Origin: Bacteroidales bacterium
GTDB lineage: Bacteria; Bacteroidota; Bacteroidia; Bacteroidales; UBA10428
Reading direction: 5' to 3'
DNA length: 64,000 nucleotides
NCBI GenBank assembly: GCA_016935355.1
Contig: JAFGRC010000024.1
Span: 33,050-97,049 of the forward strand
A program made the translations under genes and the position numbers. This document shows, piece by piece, positions 29,068 to 39,592 of this stretch. Every line of letters begins with the position of its first letter. Within the stretch, counting starts at the first letter, position 1. The notes beneath the pieces were generated by a model. The model was not told the DNA's origin. It saw nothing but the letters and a program-made list of their open reading frames with translations, and made no database searches.

Positions 29068-30549
29068 ATGAATATATTACTTGTATATCCCAAATTCCCC
29101 GATACTTACTGGAGTTTCAAACATGCACTGAAATTCATTTCCAAAAAATCCCTGAACATTCCGCTCGGACTGATCACTGTTGCTTCAATGTTGCCGGAAA
29201 CGTGGAATAAGAAACTAACCGATATGAATGTTTCAAAGTTGAAAGAAAAGGATATTGCATGGGCTGACTTTGTATTCATCAGTGCAATGGCTGTGCAGTC
29301 CGCCTCAGTCAGGGAGGTTGTCAGACAATGCATACAATTAAATACCAGAATTGTGGCCGGTGGACCATTGTTTACTGAAGAATTTGAACAGTTCCCTGAT
29401 GTTGATCATCTTGTTCTGAATGAAGCGGAAGTCACACTGCCTTTGTTTATCAGTGATCTGAACAACGGGGTTTTAAAGAGAATTTACCGGACCGATCAGT
29501 TTGCAGATATAACCCAATCACCTGTTCCGGATTATTCACTGCTCAGCCACCGGCATTATGCAATGGCCGGGATCCAATATTCCCGGGGTTGTCCGTTCGA
29601 TTGCGAATTCTGTGACATCACTGCTTTGTTCGGACGGCGTGTCCGGACAAAAACTCCCGCTCAGATCATTGATGAACTCACCTTGATGCATAAATCGGGA
29701 TGGCGTGGAAGTGTGTTCTTTGTTGATGACAATTTTATTGGACATAAAAAGAAAATTAAGACCGAACTTTTACCGGAAATGATCAGATGGATGAAAGCAA
29801 ATAAACAGCCGTTTATTTTTACTACTGAAGCATCCATAAATCTTGCGGACGACAAGGAACTTATGGAGATGATGGTCGCTGCCGGTTTCAACAAAGTCTT
29901 TGTTGGTATTGAAACACCCGAAGAATTATGTCTGACGGAATGTAACAAGTTTCAAAACAACAAGCGGGATATGGTATATAATGTAAAATGCATTCAACAG
30001 TCGGGAATGGAGGTCACCGCAGGTTTTATCGTTGGATTTGACAATGACCCGGACAATATTTTTCAGCGCCAGGTCGATTTTATTCAGCAGAGCGGCATCA
30101 TCACTGCGATGGTAGGATTGCTCAATGCACCACGTCTGTCAAAATTATACCAGCGTTTGCATGGTGAAGGAAGAATCATTTCGTCATTCTCCGGTGACAA
30201 CACCGATTATTCCATGAACTTCATCCCCAAAATGGACAGGGAAACGCTGATGAAAGGTTACCAGAAGATCATTCACGGGATCTATTCCAGTAAATCCTAT
30301 TATGACAGGGTGCTGCTGTTCCTGAAAAACTATGATCCGCCCTTCAAGGCACAACGCAAAATCACATTGAAAAAGCTCTCAGCACTTTTGAAATCCATCC
30401 TGATTCTGGGGATCCTGAAAAAAGATCGGCAATACTACTGGAACCTCTTTTTCTGGGCTCTGTTCAATAAACCGAAATCCTTTCCCCTGGCCGTTACATA
30501 CAGCATCTACGGTTATCATTTCAGAAAGGTATTCCACAGGGACATTTGA
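29068..30549 (+). CDS. B12-binding-domain radical SAM protein (DUF4070-type C-terminus)
   Basis: MNILLVYPKFP start, radical SAM CxxxCxxC: YSRGCPFDCEFCDITALFGRRVRTK. Confidence 0.9.
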   Translation: MNILLVYPKFPDTYWSFKHALKFISKKSLNIPLGLITVASMLPETWNKKLTDMNVSKLKEKDIAWADFVFISAMAVQSASVREVVRQCIQLNTRIVAGGPLFTEEFEQFPDVDHLVLNEAEVTLPLFISDLNNGVLKRIYRTDQFADITQSPVPDYSLLSHRHYAMAGIQYSRGCPFDCEFCDITALFGRRVRTKTPAQIIDELTLMHKSGWRGSVFFVDDNFIGHKKKIKTELLPEMIRWMKANKQPFIFTTEASINLADDKELMEMMVAAGFNKVFVGIETPEELCLTECNKFQNNKRDMVYNVKCIQQSGMEVTAGFIVGFDNDPDNIFQRQVDFIQQSGIITAMVGLLNAPRLSKLYQRLHGEGRIISSFSGDNTDYSMNFIPKMDRETLMKGYQKIIHGIYSSKSYYDRVLLFLKNYDPPFKAQRKITLKKLSALLKSILILGILKKDRQYYWNLFFWALFNKPKSFPLAVTYSIYGYHFRKVFHRDI

Positions 30550-30749
30550 TTCAGCCGTTTTTTTAATAATTGGTTGTATCTGGTATTTTTGTATCCGGAA
30601 ATCAATCAGACACTTTGGAACCCATACACAGCTGCTGGGCAAAACAGACTGCCAAAAACGCAATTTTATACAGGAGCGTGGTCTTTGTGAGAACATTGCA
30701 TTATATTCGCTGGCAACAACAATGCATCGTTAACCATTATTATCATAAC

Positions 30750-32897
30750 ATGTCACGGAAAATCATCCTGTTCATCATTGGCATCCTGTTTACAGCCAAT
30801 TTCTTCGTCACAGCTCAAAAAAATCTTTCCATTGAAGATTGCGTAACCGGATACGCATCTTACCTCAGGCCTGCGGACCTGGAAAAGATATCATGGCGGC
30901 CGGCAACCTGCAACTTCACCTATGTCGAAGCGGAAAAACTGGTACAGGTACCGGCAACCGGAAGCAAAGCGGATCAACTGACCGATCTGCAAAAACTCAA
31001 TGCCTGTTTGTCGGAACGGAATATGGGACCGTTTTCCACTTTTCCCGACCATCACTGGATCAATGAACATGAAATATTGTTTAACGACAATGTGCTGTTT
31101 ATCTGGTACAACATTGATGAGCAAAAGATCAATAAAGCAACCCGATTGGCAGACCAGGCAGAAAACATAGATTTCAGTCCATCCTGCGATCATATTGCCT
31201 ATACCGTTGAAAATAATCTGTTTGTTGCTGATCCGGAAGGTAAAATTTACTCAGTCAGCATCAGCCGGGACAGGTCAATTGTCAGCGGACAGACTGTGCA
31301 CAGAAATGAATTCGGGATTTCAAAAGGTACTTTCTGGAGTCCGGGAGGAAATGTTCTCGCTTTCTATGTTAAGGATGAAACAGATGTTAGCGATTATCCC
31401 CTGGTGGATGTTACGGAAAGCGTGGCCGCGCTGCAGCAAATCAAATATCCTATGGCAGGAATGCAAAGTGAAAAAGTAAAAGTGGGGATTTATCATATGG
31501 AAAGCCATACATCTGTATTTCTTGACACGGGAGATCCCGACGATCATTACCTGACCAACATTGCATGGAGTCCCGATGAAAAATACATTTATCTGGCTGA
31601 ACTGAACCGTGACCAGAATCATTTAAGGATGAATCAGTACAGTGCTGAAGACGGTTCTTTTGTTACCACCATTTTTGAAGAAAAAGATCCCATGTATGTT
31701 AATCCCCTGCATCCAATAGTATTCGTGCCAGGCAAACCGGATCAGTTCCTCTGGCAAAGCAGAAAAGACGGATACAATCATCTTTATCTGTATCACCTAA
31801 ACGGTACCATGTTGAAGCAAGTTACGAACGGTAAATGGGAAGTACTGACGTTCTATGGTTTCAGCCAATCGGGTGGTGAGGTATTCTTTATTGCAAATAA
31901 GGACGGAGTGTTGAATGAAATGCTTTACAGGGCAACCCTGTCAGGCGAAGATGTACATGTCGTTACTCCTGAACCGGGAGTGCATGAGGTCATGTTAAAT
32001 ACCACCGGAGATCTCATCATTGACAGGTTTTCCAGTACCACCGTTCCAAACACCATTCAAATCAGAAACGGAAATGGTAAGCTGGTCAACCTTGTCCTGA
32101 AAGCCGGCAATCCATTGAAGGAATATGCCCTGGCAACCATTGAGGATGGAACCATCCGTGCAGCAGACGATACCACAGAGCTGCACTACAGGCTTTTCAT
32201 ACCAAATCAGATGGTCCCGGGACAAAAATACCCGGCTGTTGTTTATGTGTACAACGGACCTCTGAATCAGCTGATCAAAAATACATGGATAAACCGTACG
32301 GAACTCTGGCTGCATTATATGGCAAATCAGGGCTATGCCGGATTTATTCTGGACGGTCGCGGATCGGCCAACAGGGGCAGGGATTTTGAGCAGGTTATTT
32401 TCAGATCGCTGGGAACTCATGAAATGAAAGACCAGATCAAAGGCGTGGAATTCCTCAGATCGCTTGAATTTATTGATCCCGGAAGAATCGGTGTCTACGG
32501 TTGGAGTTACGGCGGTTTTATGACGATTTCCTTAATGACATCATATCCGGAGGTATTCAGGACGGGTGTTGCCGGGGGACCGGTGACGGACTGGAAATAC
32601 TATGAGGTAATGTACGGAGAACGTTATATGGATACACCGGACACCAATCCCGAAGGCTATGCCGGAACGAGCGTATTGAACAAGGTGCAAAACCTTAAAG
32701 GTAATCTGCTTGTCATTCACGGTGCCATGGACCCTGTGGTTGTCTGGCAGCACAGTCTGATGCTGCTCAGGAAATGTGTGGAGGAAAATGTCCTCGTCGA
32801 TTACTTTGTGTACCCCACCCATGAGCACAATGTTACAGGCACCGACCGGGTGCATCTGATGCGGAAAGTGACGGATTATTTTGTAAAAAATCTGTAA
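30750..32897 (+). CDS. dipeptidyl-peptidase IV-type S9 serine peptidase
   Basis: Signal peptide from ATG 30750; active-site GVYGWSYGGFMTISLMT; catalytic D and H in VIHGAMDPVV and YPTHEHNV. Confidence 0.93.
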   Translation: MSRKIILFIIGILFTANFFVTAQKNLSIEDCVTGYASYLRPADLEKISWRPATCNFTYVEAEKLVQVPATGSKADQLTDLQKLNACLSERNMGPFSTFPDHHWINEHEILFNDNVLFIWYNIDEQKINKATRLADQAENIDFSPSCDHIAYTVENNLFVADPEGKIYSVSISRDRSIVSGQTVHRNEFGISKGTFWSPGGNVLAFYVKDETDVSDYPLVDVTESVAALQQIKYPMAGMQSEKVKVGIYHMESHTSVFLDTGDPDDHYLTNIAWSPDEKYIYLAELNRDQNHLRMNQYSAEDGSFVTTIFEEKDPMYVNPLHPIVFVPGKPDQFLWQSRKDGYNHLYLYHLNGTMLKQVTNGKWEVLTFYGFSQSGGEVFFIANKDGVLNEMLYRATLSGEDVHVVTPEPGVHEVMLNTTGDLIIDRFSSTTVPNTIQIRNGNGKLVNLVLKAGNPLKEYALATIEDGTIRAADDTTELHYRLFIPNQMVPGQKYPAVVYVYNGPLNQLIKNTWINRTELWLHYMANQGYAGFILDGRGSANRGRDFEQVIFRSLGTHEMKDQIKGVEFLRSLEFIDPGRIGVYGWSYGGFMTISLMTSYPEVFRTGVAGGPVTDWKYYEVMYGERYMDTPDTNPEGYAGTSVLNKVQNLKGNLLVIHGAMDPVVVWQHSLMLLRKCVEENVLVDYFVYPTHEHNVTGTDRVHLMRKVTDYFVKNL

Positions 32898-32906
32898 AAA
32901 TAACGA

Positions 32907-34499
32907 TCAGATTATTATTTCCTCATTTGCAGCATCCCAGAATATTTGCCTGTTGTTCCTGTAAGCCAGTGTTCCCATATGTGCCGTCATGGCTTCCTCA
33001 AAAGCCTCGTCTATATTGCAGCTTGGAACTTTATTCGTGCGTACGCAATCGATCCATTCCTTAAGATGCAGATGCGTGGTATCGACCTCCAATCCATTTC
33101 TTACTGTAGTCAGGAGTCCTCTTGCAGCAAAATAATCAGCTGTTGCAGATGAGATACCATCCACTCCTCCTGCAAGTCCGGGAGTAAAAATGTATATGGG
33201 TTCAGCCGTATCGATTTCTCCGTTCTGGATTTTTTCGGCATATTTTGTCGAATTCTGATCGGCAAATATCTGCAGGGAGCGTCCGATATCCATGTATCCG
33301 TCATGACCCATGATCTTCTTACCCCTGTCCATTGAGCTTGCAAGTGTCGCACTGTACATAAAAGACAGGTTTCGGTTGGGATACTCGAACTGAGTCGTCA
33401 AAACATCAGGAACAGTGCGCCCGTCCTTAAAGAAATAAACCCCTCCTGAAGAAACGGCGGATGACGGGATCCCCAGATCCAGGATCTGGTTCAGGGCATC
33501 ATATTCATGGGTGAGCAGGTCACCTGACAATCCGGTACTGTAATCCCACCAGCACCTCCAGCGGAAGAATCTTTCCAGACTGAAATCATGCCAGGGTGCG
33601 GGACCGATAAACTGTTCCCAGTCAATGGTTTCCTCACTGGCATCTTCGTGTATCGGATAAACCCAGGCCCCGTTGCCAGAATTCCGGTTTGTCGTGACCT
33701 CGATCAGATTCACCCTGCCGACAATTCCTTTCTCATATGCTTCTTTCGCCTTGATATAATTATCGGTCTGCCTTCCCTGGTGTCCAAGCTGGAAAACCAC
33801 ACCGCTTTCCTTGACGACTTTTCTCACTTCATAGGTCTCTTCAACGGTCCATGTCAATGGCTTTTCGCAATAAACATGTTTTCCGTTTCGTGCAGCTTCC
33901 ATGGTCATTGGTCCGTGCCAGTGATCAGGTGCCGCAATGATAACGGCATCAACTTCAGGCGCTGCACACAACTCCTGATAGGTTCTGTAACGAGTAGGTA
34001 ATTCAGCACCCAGGGAACCGTCACTTCCCTCCCTGTTGACATTGGCTCCGGTCTCCCGGGCCATTCTCCCATAGGTGTCGAAAATGTCACAGACGGCAGT
34101 TATCCTGATATTCAGGTTTTCCTGTTTCCGGAACATATCGACGGGAGTGTAGCTAACCCCACTGATCATATCATCAACCATCGTGGGATGCGCAAAACCC
34201 AGGGCCTGGGCCAGTTGCTTGCCACGTATGCCGTAACCGATAAGACCAAGGTTTATGGTTTTACTGTCCGGATCGGTCAACGGAAGACCAACGATCGGAT
34301 CCGTATTCAGGCCAAGTTCGTTGGCCACACTTTTCAACGCTTTCAGTCTGTCCAGCCTGGCCTTTCTTAAAACACCATATGCCAGTGCACCGGCAATAGG
34401 CACTGTCGCCAACCCTTTCAATATATCACGGCGACCAACCTTCAAACCACCCTTATCGCTCCCTTTATTTTCAGTTGTGTTATTTTGATCATCAGCCAT
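32907..34499 (-). CDS. Gfo/Idh/MocA-family oxidoreductase with twin-arginine signal
   Basis: GRRDILKGLATVPIAGALAYG Tat-like signal; INLGLIGYGIRGKQLA, HVYCEKPLTWTVEE. Confidence 0.9.
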   Translation of the reverse strand: MADDQNNTTENKGSDKGGLKVGRRDILKGLATVPIAGALAYGVLRKARLDRLKALKSVANELGLNTDPIVGLPLTDPDSKTINLGLIGYGIRGKQLAQALGFAHPTMVDDMISGVSYTPVDMFRKQENLNIRITAVCDIFDTYGRMARETGANVNREGSDGSLGAELPTRYRTYQELCAAPEVDAVIIAAPDHWHGPMTMEAARNGKHVYCEKPLTWTVEETYEVRKVVKESGVVFQLGHQGRQTDNYIKAKEAYEKGIVGRVNLIEVTTNRNSGNGAWVYPIHEDASEETIDWEQFIGPAPWHDFSLERFFRWRCWWDYSTGLSGDLLTHEYDALNQILDLGIPSSAVSSGGVYFFKDGRTVPDVLTTQFEYPNRNLSFMYSATLASSMDRGKKIMGHDGYMDIGRSLQIFADQNSTKYAEKIQNGEIDTAEPIYIFTPGLAGGVDGISSATADYFAARGLLTTVRNGLEVDTTHLHLKEWIDCVRTNKVPSCNIDEAFEEAMTAHMGTLAYRNNRQIFWDAANEEIII

Positions 34500-34514
34500 T
34501 TTGAATAATTTTAG

Positions 34515-34997
34515 TTATTTATTAATCCGAAAGAACCTGTCCAGTCCAATAATACGGCCTGTCGGAAACACTATCGTCACCGCCAGGGCCAATATTTCCA
34601 CCAGGTTCTTGTCAACGATCAGATAATTTCCTTCCGTTGGAAAAGCAAACTCAATCCCCAGAAAAGGAGGATGCGATAAATAATATAAGGATACCAGCAA
34701 AATACCTGCATAGGCAGATAATTTCGTGAAGATGCCAAGCACAAGACCCAAACCGATCAGGAACAGGCCCCATTCATTACAAAAATCCACAATTTTCAAT
34801 ACACCATCATTTTCGGCAAGTGTCGTGAAAAAACCAGCCATGAATCCTTTTGAATCCATCAGATAGGCCAAAGACGTCCACGATGGATTGATAATTTTGA
34901 TGATTCCCTCATACAGAAAATGCCAGCCTATTGCAACCCTCAACAAAACAAGCCAGGTGAGCTGGCAGCCTGAATAATTCTGCTCCTTTACAGCCAT
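34515..34997 (-). CDS. DoxX-family membrane protein
   Basis: LVLLRVAIGWHFLYEGIIKI...NEWGLFLIGLGLVLGIFTKLSAYAGILLVSLYYLSHPPF. Confidence 0.85.
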   Translation of the reverse strand: MAVKEQNYSGCQLTWLVLLRVAIGWHFLYEGIIKIINPSWTSLAYLMDSKGFMAGFFTTLAENDGVLKIVDFCNEWGLFLIGLGLVLGIFTKLSAYAGILLVSLYYLSHPPFLGIEFAFPTEGNYLIVDKNLVEILALAVTIVFPTGRIIGLDRFFRINK

Positions 34998-35488
34998 TAG
35001 ATTTTTTTTAGTTAGTTGGTTCAATAATAAACATGAAACGTTTAATAAGCACTAAATATAATAATTTAATTTATTCCTCATCATTAACGGAAGATTAATT
35101 TTCTTTGAACCATGTTGTCATTCATCTATTAATAGGGACTTTGAGCAAGGTTAACATGTATCCACTGGTTAAATTCTTCAACCATTTATGATTCATCCGG
35201 GCTCAGCAATGATAAACCTGGATATACTGATTCATGGCATAAACACTGCTGCTCATTGGATATATGCTCATTATGTATCACATCAAATATTATAAACAGA
35301 TGTGGAAAAAAAATACAAAGATATGATTTCCAGAGTTGCAGCAAAATTTTCAGTGCATGCTTAACAATGGTGAACAGCAGGATGAAAAATGTTTTCGTTC
35401 AGGGAATGATAAAATCTGCAAAGCCGACAGCGACAACGGATGAAAAAGTCTGCAGTCCGGTAAAAATCAAAATTCATGTTCAAACCGT

Positions 35489-36163
35489 TCACTCTTTATT
35501 TGCTGAAATTACAATGACCATTTCACCCCGCGGAGCGTGCTGCGAAAAATGGACCGTCAGTGCTGAAAGATTTCCCCTGATCGTTTCTTCAAATACTTTG
35601 GTAAGTTCACGGGAAACAGTACACATTCTTTCATTGCCAATCACCTGCTGCAGGTCGTGTAACGTTTTCAGCAAACGATGTGGTGATTCATACAGAATTA
35701 TGGTCCGTTTCTCCTGTGCCAGGCCGGATATCCGTGCTTTCCTGCCTTTTTTATGCGGCAGAAATCCCTCAAAGCAGAACCGGTCGCCCGGGAATCCTGA
35801 ACTGACAAGCGCAGGAATCAACGCAGTGGCCCCCGGAAGACATTCCACACCAATGTTCTCTTTGATGCATTCCTTGATCAGCAGATAACCGGGATCGGAA
35901 ATTGCGGGTGTGCCTGCATCAGATACCAGCGCGACTTTCTCCCCTGATTTGATGCGTTGCACAATCTCAGTGACTTTCCGGTATTCATTAAATTTGTGGT
36001 GTGATTCCATCCGGGTTGAAATGCCGTAATGGTTCAGGAGTTTTTTTGTATTGCGAGTGTCCTCGGCCAGTATAACATCAACCTCTTTCAAAATGCGAAC
36101 AGCTCTGTAGGTAATATCCTCAAGGTTACCAATCGGGGTTGGGATCAGGTACAGCTTACTCAT
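35489..36163 (-). CDS. rsmI: 16S rRNA (cytidine1402-2'-O)-methyltransferase
   Basis: MSKLYLIPTPIGNLEDITYRAVRILKEVDVILAEDTRNTKKLLNHYGI; SDAGTPAISDPGYLL. Confidence 0.96.
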   Translation of the reverse strand: MSKLYLIPTPIGNLEDITYRAVRILKEVDVILAEDTRNTKKLLNHYGISTRMESHHKFNEYRKVTEIVQRIKSGEKVALVSDAGTPAISDPGYLLIKECIKENIGVECLPGATALIPALVSSGFPGDRFCFEGFLPHKKGRKARISGLAQEKRTIILYESPHRLLKTLHDLQQVIGNERMCTVSRELTKVFEETIRGNLSALTVHFSQHAPRGEMVIVISANKE

Positions 36164-36935
36164 GCCTGCCTGTTATATACTTCCTTCTGATAATATTCAG
36201 CAATATCTGAACCGTTTCACAGTCCATATCCCAGTCAAAATTCTGGATCATGTAGTTGTATGCTTCATTGAAATTCAATGCATCATCCAGAATTTTAATG
36301 GTCTCTTCATAACCCGTCAGATCGTTATTGAAAAGTTCCCGGACAAAAGTGAACCGGTCATTGATCCCGATCGCTGATGTAATGCTTGTAACCGGGCTGG
36401 TTTGTCCGATTGGACCACCGTTTTGCTGCACAACAGTCTCGTGAATGCTGTCATATAGCGATGTTCGTCCGCTGAATCGTTCCGACAGAATTCTGGCTTC
36501 CTTTTCCGTCTTTTTCTCCCCGGCTTTCGAAATATCAGAAGCTGAATCTTCCGTGCGTTCTTTTGCGACCGGAACTTCATCCTCTGTTGAACGGGCAGTA
36601 ACCTCTTCCACCTGAATATCCGTTATGGTTTCCGCTTTGATTTCCGGCCTGGTCTCCGGTTTGGATTCCGACCCGGCATCGGGTTTGGTTTCTGGTTTCG
36701 TTTCCACTTTGATTTCCGGCCTGGCATCGGGTTTGGTCTCAGGTCTGTTTTCCGGTTTGGTTTCCTTCTGGTATTGCCTGAGCAGCAGCATAATATCATA
36801 AAGGTTCCTGATCTTCTGAAGTGCAAGATCCAGCTCAATGCCGGGAATTTCACCCTGTTGCGGAAATTTCTTGATCAGCTGTTCAATTTCATACAGGCTC
36901 TCCAGTCCTGCCTGAATTGTGTACCGGTAACTCAT
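36156..36935 (-). CDS. conserved hypothetical protein with Lys/Pro/Glu-rich repeat linker
   Basis: Long ORF overlapping rsmI start by 8 bp; ETKPxxRPETKPDARPEIK repeats; helical C-terminal domain ENDRF-like NDRFTFVRELFNNDLTGYEETIKILDD. Confidence 0.75.
   Translation of the reverse strand: MSYRYTIQAGLESLYEIEQLIKKFPQQGEIPGIELDLALQKIRNLYDIMLLLRQYQKETKPENRPETKPDARPEIKVETKPETKPDAGSESKPETRPEIKAETITDIQVEEVTARSTEDEVPVAKERTEDSASDISKAGEKKTEKEARILSERFSGRTSLYDSIHETVVQQNGGPIGQTSPVTSITSAIGINDRFTFVRELFNNDLTGYEETIKILDDALNFNEAYNYMIQNFDWDMDCETVQILLNIIRRKYITGRHE
36624..36764 (-). repeat. in-frame imperfect tandem repeat encoding (E/P)TKP(D/E)xRPE units
   Basis: Translated ETKPENRPETKPDARPEIKVETKPETKPDAGSESKPETRPEIKAET. 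Confidence 0.8.
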
Positions 36936-37101
36936 AATAATCTTGTATTATCAAGTAAAATTACAAATAATCAACATTTATTTATTGTAATTATTGCCTG
37001 ATGATTCACAAAAAGGTCAACCTTTTTCAGGGATTGTTACACGTTTCAGAATCGTTTCGTGTTTCTGAACCGTTTCAAGCTCACTATTCATGTTCGTTCA
37101 C

Positions 37102-37109
37102 TATATTTG
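37102..37109 (+). promoter_or_regulatory. Bacteroidota -7 element TATATTTG immediately upstream of murF-alr ATG
   Basis: Exact TAnnTTTG match 6 bp before ATG 37115. Confidence 0.5.
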
Positions 37110-37114
37110 CAATC

Positions 37115-39580
37115 ATGGTTTCGTACGACATTGAAAATATATCCCGGATTCTCGGTGGCAGGACCGAAGGGAAAACCAACATAACCATCCGGAACATTCT
37201 GACCGACAGCCGCACCGTTACCGTGCCGGAAGTTACCCTGTTCTTTGCCCTTAAAGGCCACAACCACAATGGGCATGATTTCATTTCCGGTCTCTATCAG
37301 CGGGGTGTTCGTGCATATGTTGTATCAGAAGGAAATGAACTTCATGATGATTATCCTGACGCAGGTTTTATTATGGTGGAAGACACCCTCCAGTCCTTGC
37401 AACAGCTTGCCGCCCATCACCGGGAAACGTATACCTGTCCGGTTACAGCCATTACCGGAAGCAACGGGAAGACGATCATTAAAGAATGGCTGTATCATTG
37501 TCTGGCGGATATTCTTCCGGTCACCCGCAGTCCGAAAAGCTATAACTCACAGATTGGGGTACCTCTCTCGCTTTGGCTCCTGGATGATCAGACCCGACTG
37601 GGTATCTTTGAGGCCGGTATTTCACTTCCCGGTGAAATGAACAGGCTCCGGCAGATGATCAAACCCGACATTGGTATCTTCACAAACATTGGAGAAGCAC
37701 ACCAGGAAAACTTCCTGAACATTGAGCAAAAAATTGAGGAAAAACTGAAGCTTTTTTATGGCTGCCGGTATCTTGTTTTTTGCCTGGACCACCATAACAT
37801 CAGAAGTTGCATTGAACGCAGTCCGGAACTTGCAGGAGTGGAACTGTTCCGCTGGTCTTTCACAAGCAAGGCCGATTTACAGATAACCGGGACGATCAGG
37901 AAAAAAGGCACTACCAATATCAAAGGGATTTATGATCATAAGTCCATTGATGTAACCATACCGTTTACCGACAGCGCATCCATTGAAAATGCCATTCATT
38001 GTCTTGCATTTCTGCTGTTGCAGAAAATTGATCCAGATGCGATCATGTCGCACATGTCTTCACTTCCACCCGTTGCCATGCGTCTTGAACAGAAGAGCGG
38101 CATCAACGGATGCACGATCATCAATGACAGCTACAATTCCGATATTACATCACTCTCCATTGCGCTCGATGTGCTGGAAAGACAACTCCAGCACAAAAGG
38201 AAAACCCTCATCCTGTCCGATATCTTTCAAAGCGGGAAAAAACAGGTTGAACTTTACAAAACAGTGGCCGGTCTTTCTGCTGAAAAGAGTATCACACGGA
38301 TTATCGGTATTGGCGATGCCATATGTGAATACAGACAGTTCTTTACCATACCCGGAAGGTTTTACCATACCACGGATGAATTCCTGTATCAGTTCAATCC
38401 TGATGACTTTCAGGATGAATGTGTTTTGATCAAAGGTTCAAGGCATTTCAGGTTTGAAGGAATTTCGGCTTTGCTTGAGCTGAAAAAAAATACGACAAGG
38501 CTTGAGATCAATCTGAGTGCCCTGGTTCACAATCTGAACCATTTTCGTTCCCTGCTGAATCCCGGCACTAAAATTATGGTTATGGTAAAGGCGCTTTCCT
38601 ACGGAAGCGGCAGGCATGAGATAGCCGGTGTATTGCAGCACCAGCGTGTTGATTACCTGGGGGTGGCCTTTGCAGATGAAGGTATCGTGCTGCGAAAAGC
38701 CGGGATAACCCTTCCCGTCATGGTCATGAATCCCGAACCCGAGTCCTTTGACCTGATCATACAGTACAAACTGGAGCCGGAGATTTACAACATTAAAAGT
38801 CTGCTTTCATTCAATGATGCCGTGATCCGCAACCAGGAAACAGATTTTCCCGTCCACATTAAAATTGATACAGGTATGCACCGGCTCGGATTTGTCGAGT
38901 CTGAAATCAGTGTGCTGAGCGATACGCTGAAAAAATGCAGAAACATCAGGATAAGGTCAGTATTCTCTCATCTTGCCGGCAGCGATGAAGAAATTTTTGA
39001 CAATTTCACACAACAACAAATCCGGAGTTTCGGGCAACTTTCAGAAAGAATTTCGGATGCCCTCGGATATCCTGTTATCAGACATATTCTTAATACGTCG
39101 GGCATAGCGCGTTTTCCTGAAGCACAATATGAAATGGTCAGACTGGGAATCGGCCTGTATGGCTTCATCAATGTCAATTCTGACAAACTCAGAAATGTCA
39201 GTACCTTAAAAAGTACCATACTGCAGATCAAATCCGTTAAAAAGGGTGATACGGTAGGATACAGCCGTATGGGTAAACCCAAAAAAGACTCCAGGATTGC
39301 TGTAATACCTGTCGGATATGCCGACGGACTGAACCGGAAACTGAGCAACGGAAAAGGAAAATTTCTGGTAAACGGAAAACTGGCGCCCGTCGTGGGCAAT
39401 ATATGTATGGATATGACCATGATCGATGTTACCAACATCCCGGTCGAGGAAGGCGACGAGGTCATCATTTTCGGTGATGACATTCCGCTGATACAAATGG
39501 CCGATGAACTCGGAACCATACCGTATGAAATTCTTACAGGCATTTCCGAACGGGTAAAGCGGGTTTACTTCCATGAATAA
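37115..39580 (+). CDS. bifunctional UDP-N-acetylmuramoyl-tripeptide:D-Ala-D-Ala ligase / alanine racemase (MurF-Alr fusion)
   Basis: MurF ITGSNGKTIIKEWLYHCL then Alr MVMVKALSYGSGRHEIA, IDTGMHRLGF, MGKPKKDSRIAVIPVGYADGL. Confidence 0.95.
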   Translation: MVSYDIENISRILGGRTEGKTNITIRNILTDSRTVTVPEVTLFFALKGHNHNGHDFISGLYQRGVRAYVVSEGNELHDDYPDAGFIMVEDTLQSLQQLAAHHRETYTCPVTAITGSNGKTIIKEWLYHCLADILPVTRSPKSYNSQIGVPLSLWLLDDQTRLGIFEAGISLPGEMNRLRQMIKPDIGIFTNIGEAHQENFLNIEQKIEEKLKLFYGCRYLVFCLDHHNIRSCIERSPELAGVELFRWSFTSKADLQITGTIRKKGTTNIKGIYDHKSIDVTIPFTDSASIENAIHCLAFLLLQKIDPDAIMSHMSSLPPVAMRLEQKSGINGCTIINDSYNSDITSLSIALDVLERQLQHKRKTLILSDIFQSGKKQVELYKTVAGLSAEKSITRIIGIGDAICEYRQFFTIPGRFYHTTDEFLYQFNPDDFQDECVLIKGSRHFRFEGISALLELKKNTTRLEINLSALVHNLNHFRSLLNPGTKIMVMVKALSYGSGRHEIAGVLQHQRVDYLGVAFADEGIVLRKAGITLPVMVMNPEPESFDLIIQYKLEPEIYNIKSLLSFNDAVIRNQETDFPVHIKIDTGMHRLGFVESEISVLSDTLKKCRNIRIRSVFSHLAGSDEEIFDNFTQQQIRSFGQLSERISDALGYPVIRHILNTSGIARFPEAQYEMVRLGIGLYGFINVNSDKLRNVSTLKSTILQIKSVKKGDTVGYSRMGKPKKDSRIAVIPVGYADGLNRKLSNGKGKFLVNGKLAPVVGNICMDMTMIDVTNIPVEEGDEVIIFGDDIPLIQMADELGTIPYEILTGISERVKRVYFHE

Positions 39581-39592
39581 AGCTGTCTGCTC

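Noticed and set aside
35256-35888. 210-aa plus-strand ORF
   Set aside because: More than half lies antisense to rsmI and the sequence looks like a frame artefact; not called as CDS.
36624-36764. Possible CRISPR-like repeat array
   Set aside because: Short-period in-frame coding repeat, no spacers, no cas genes.
38968-39543. 191-aa minus-strand ORF inside murF-alr
   Set aside because: Antisense to a well-supported essential gene, with low-complexity composition typical of shadow ORFs.
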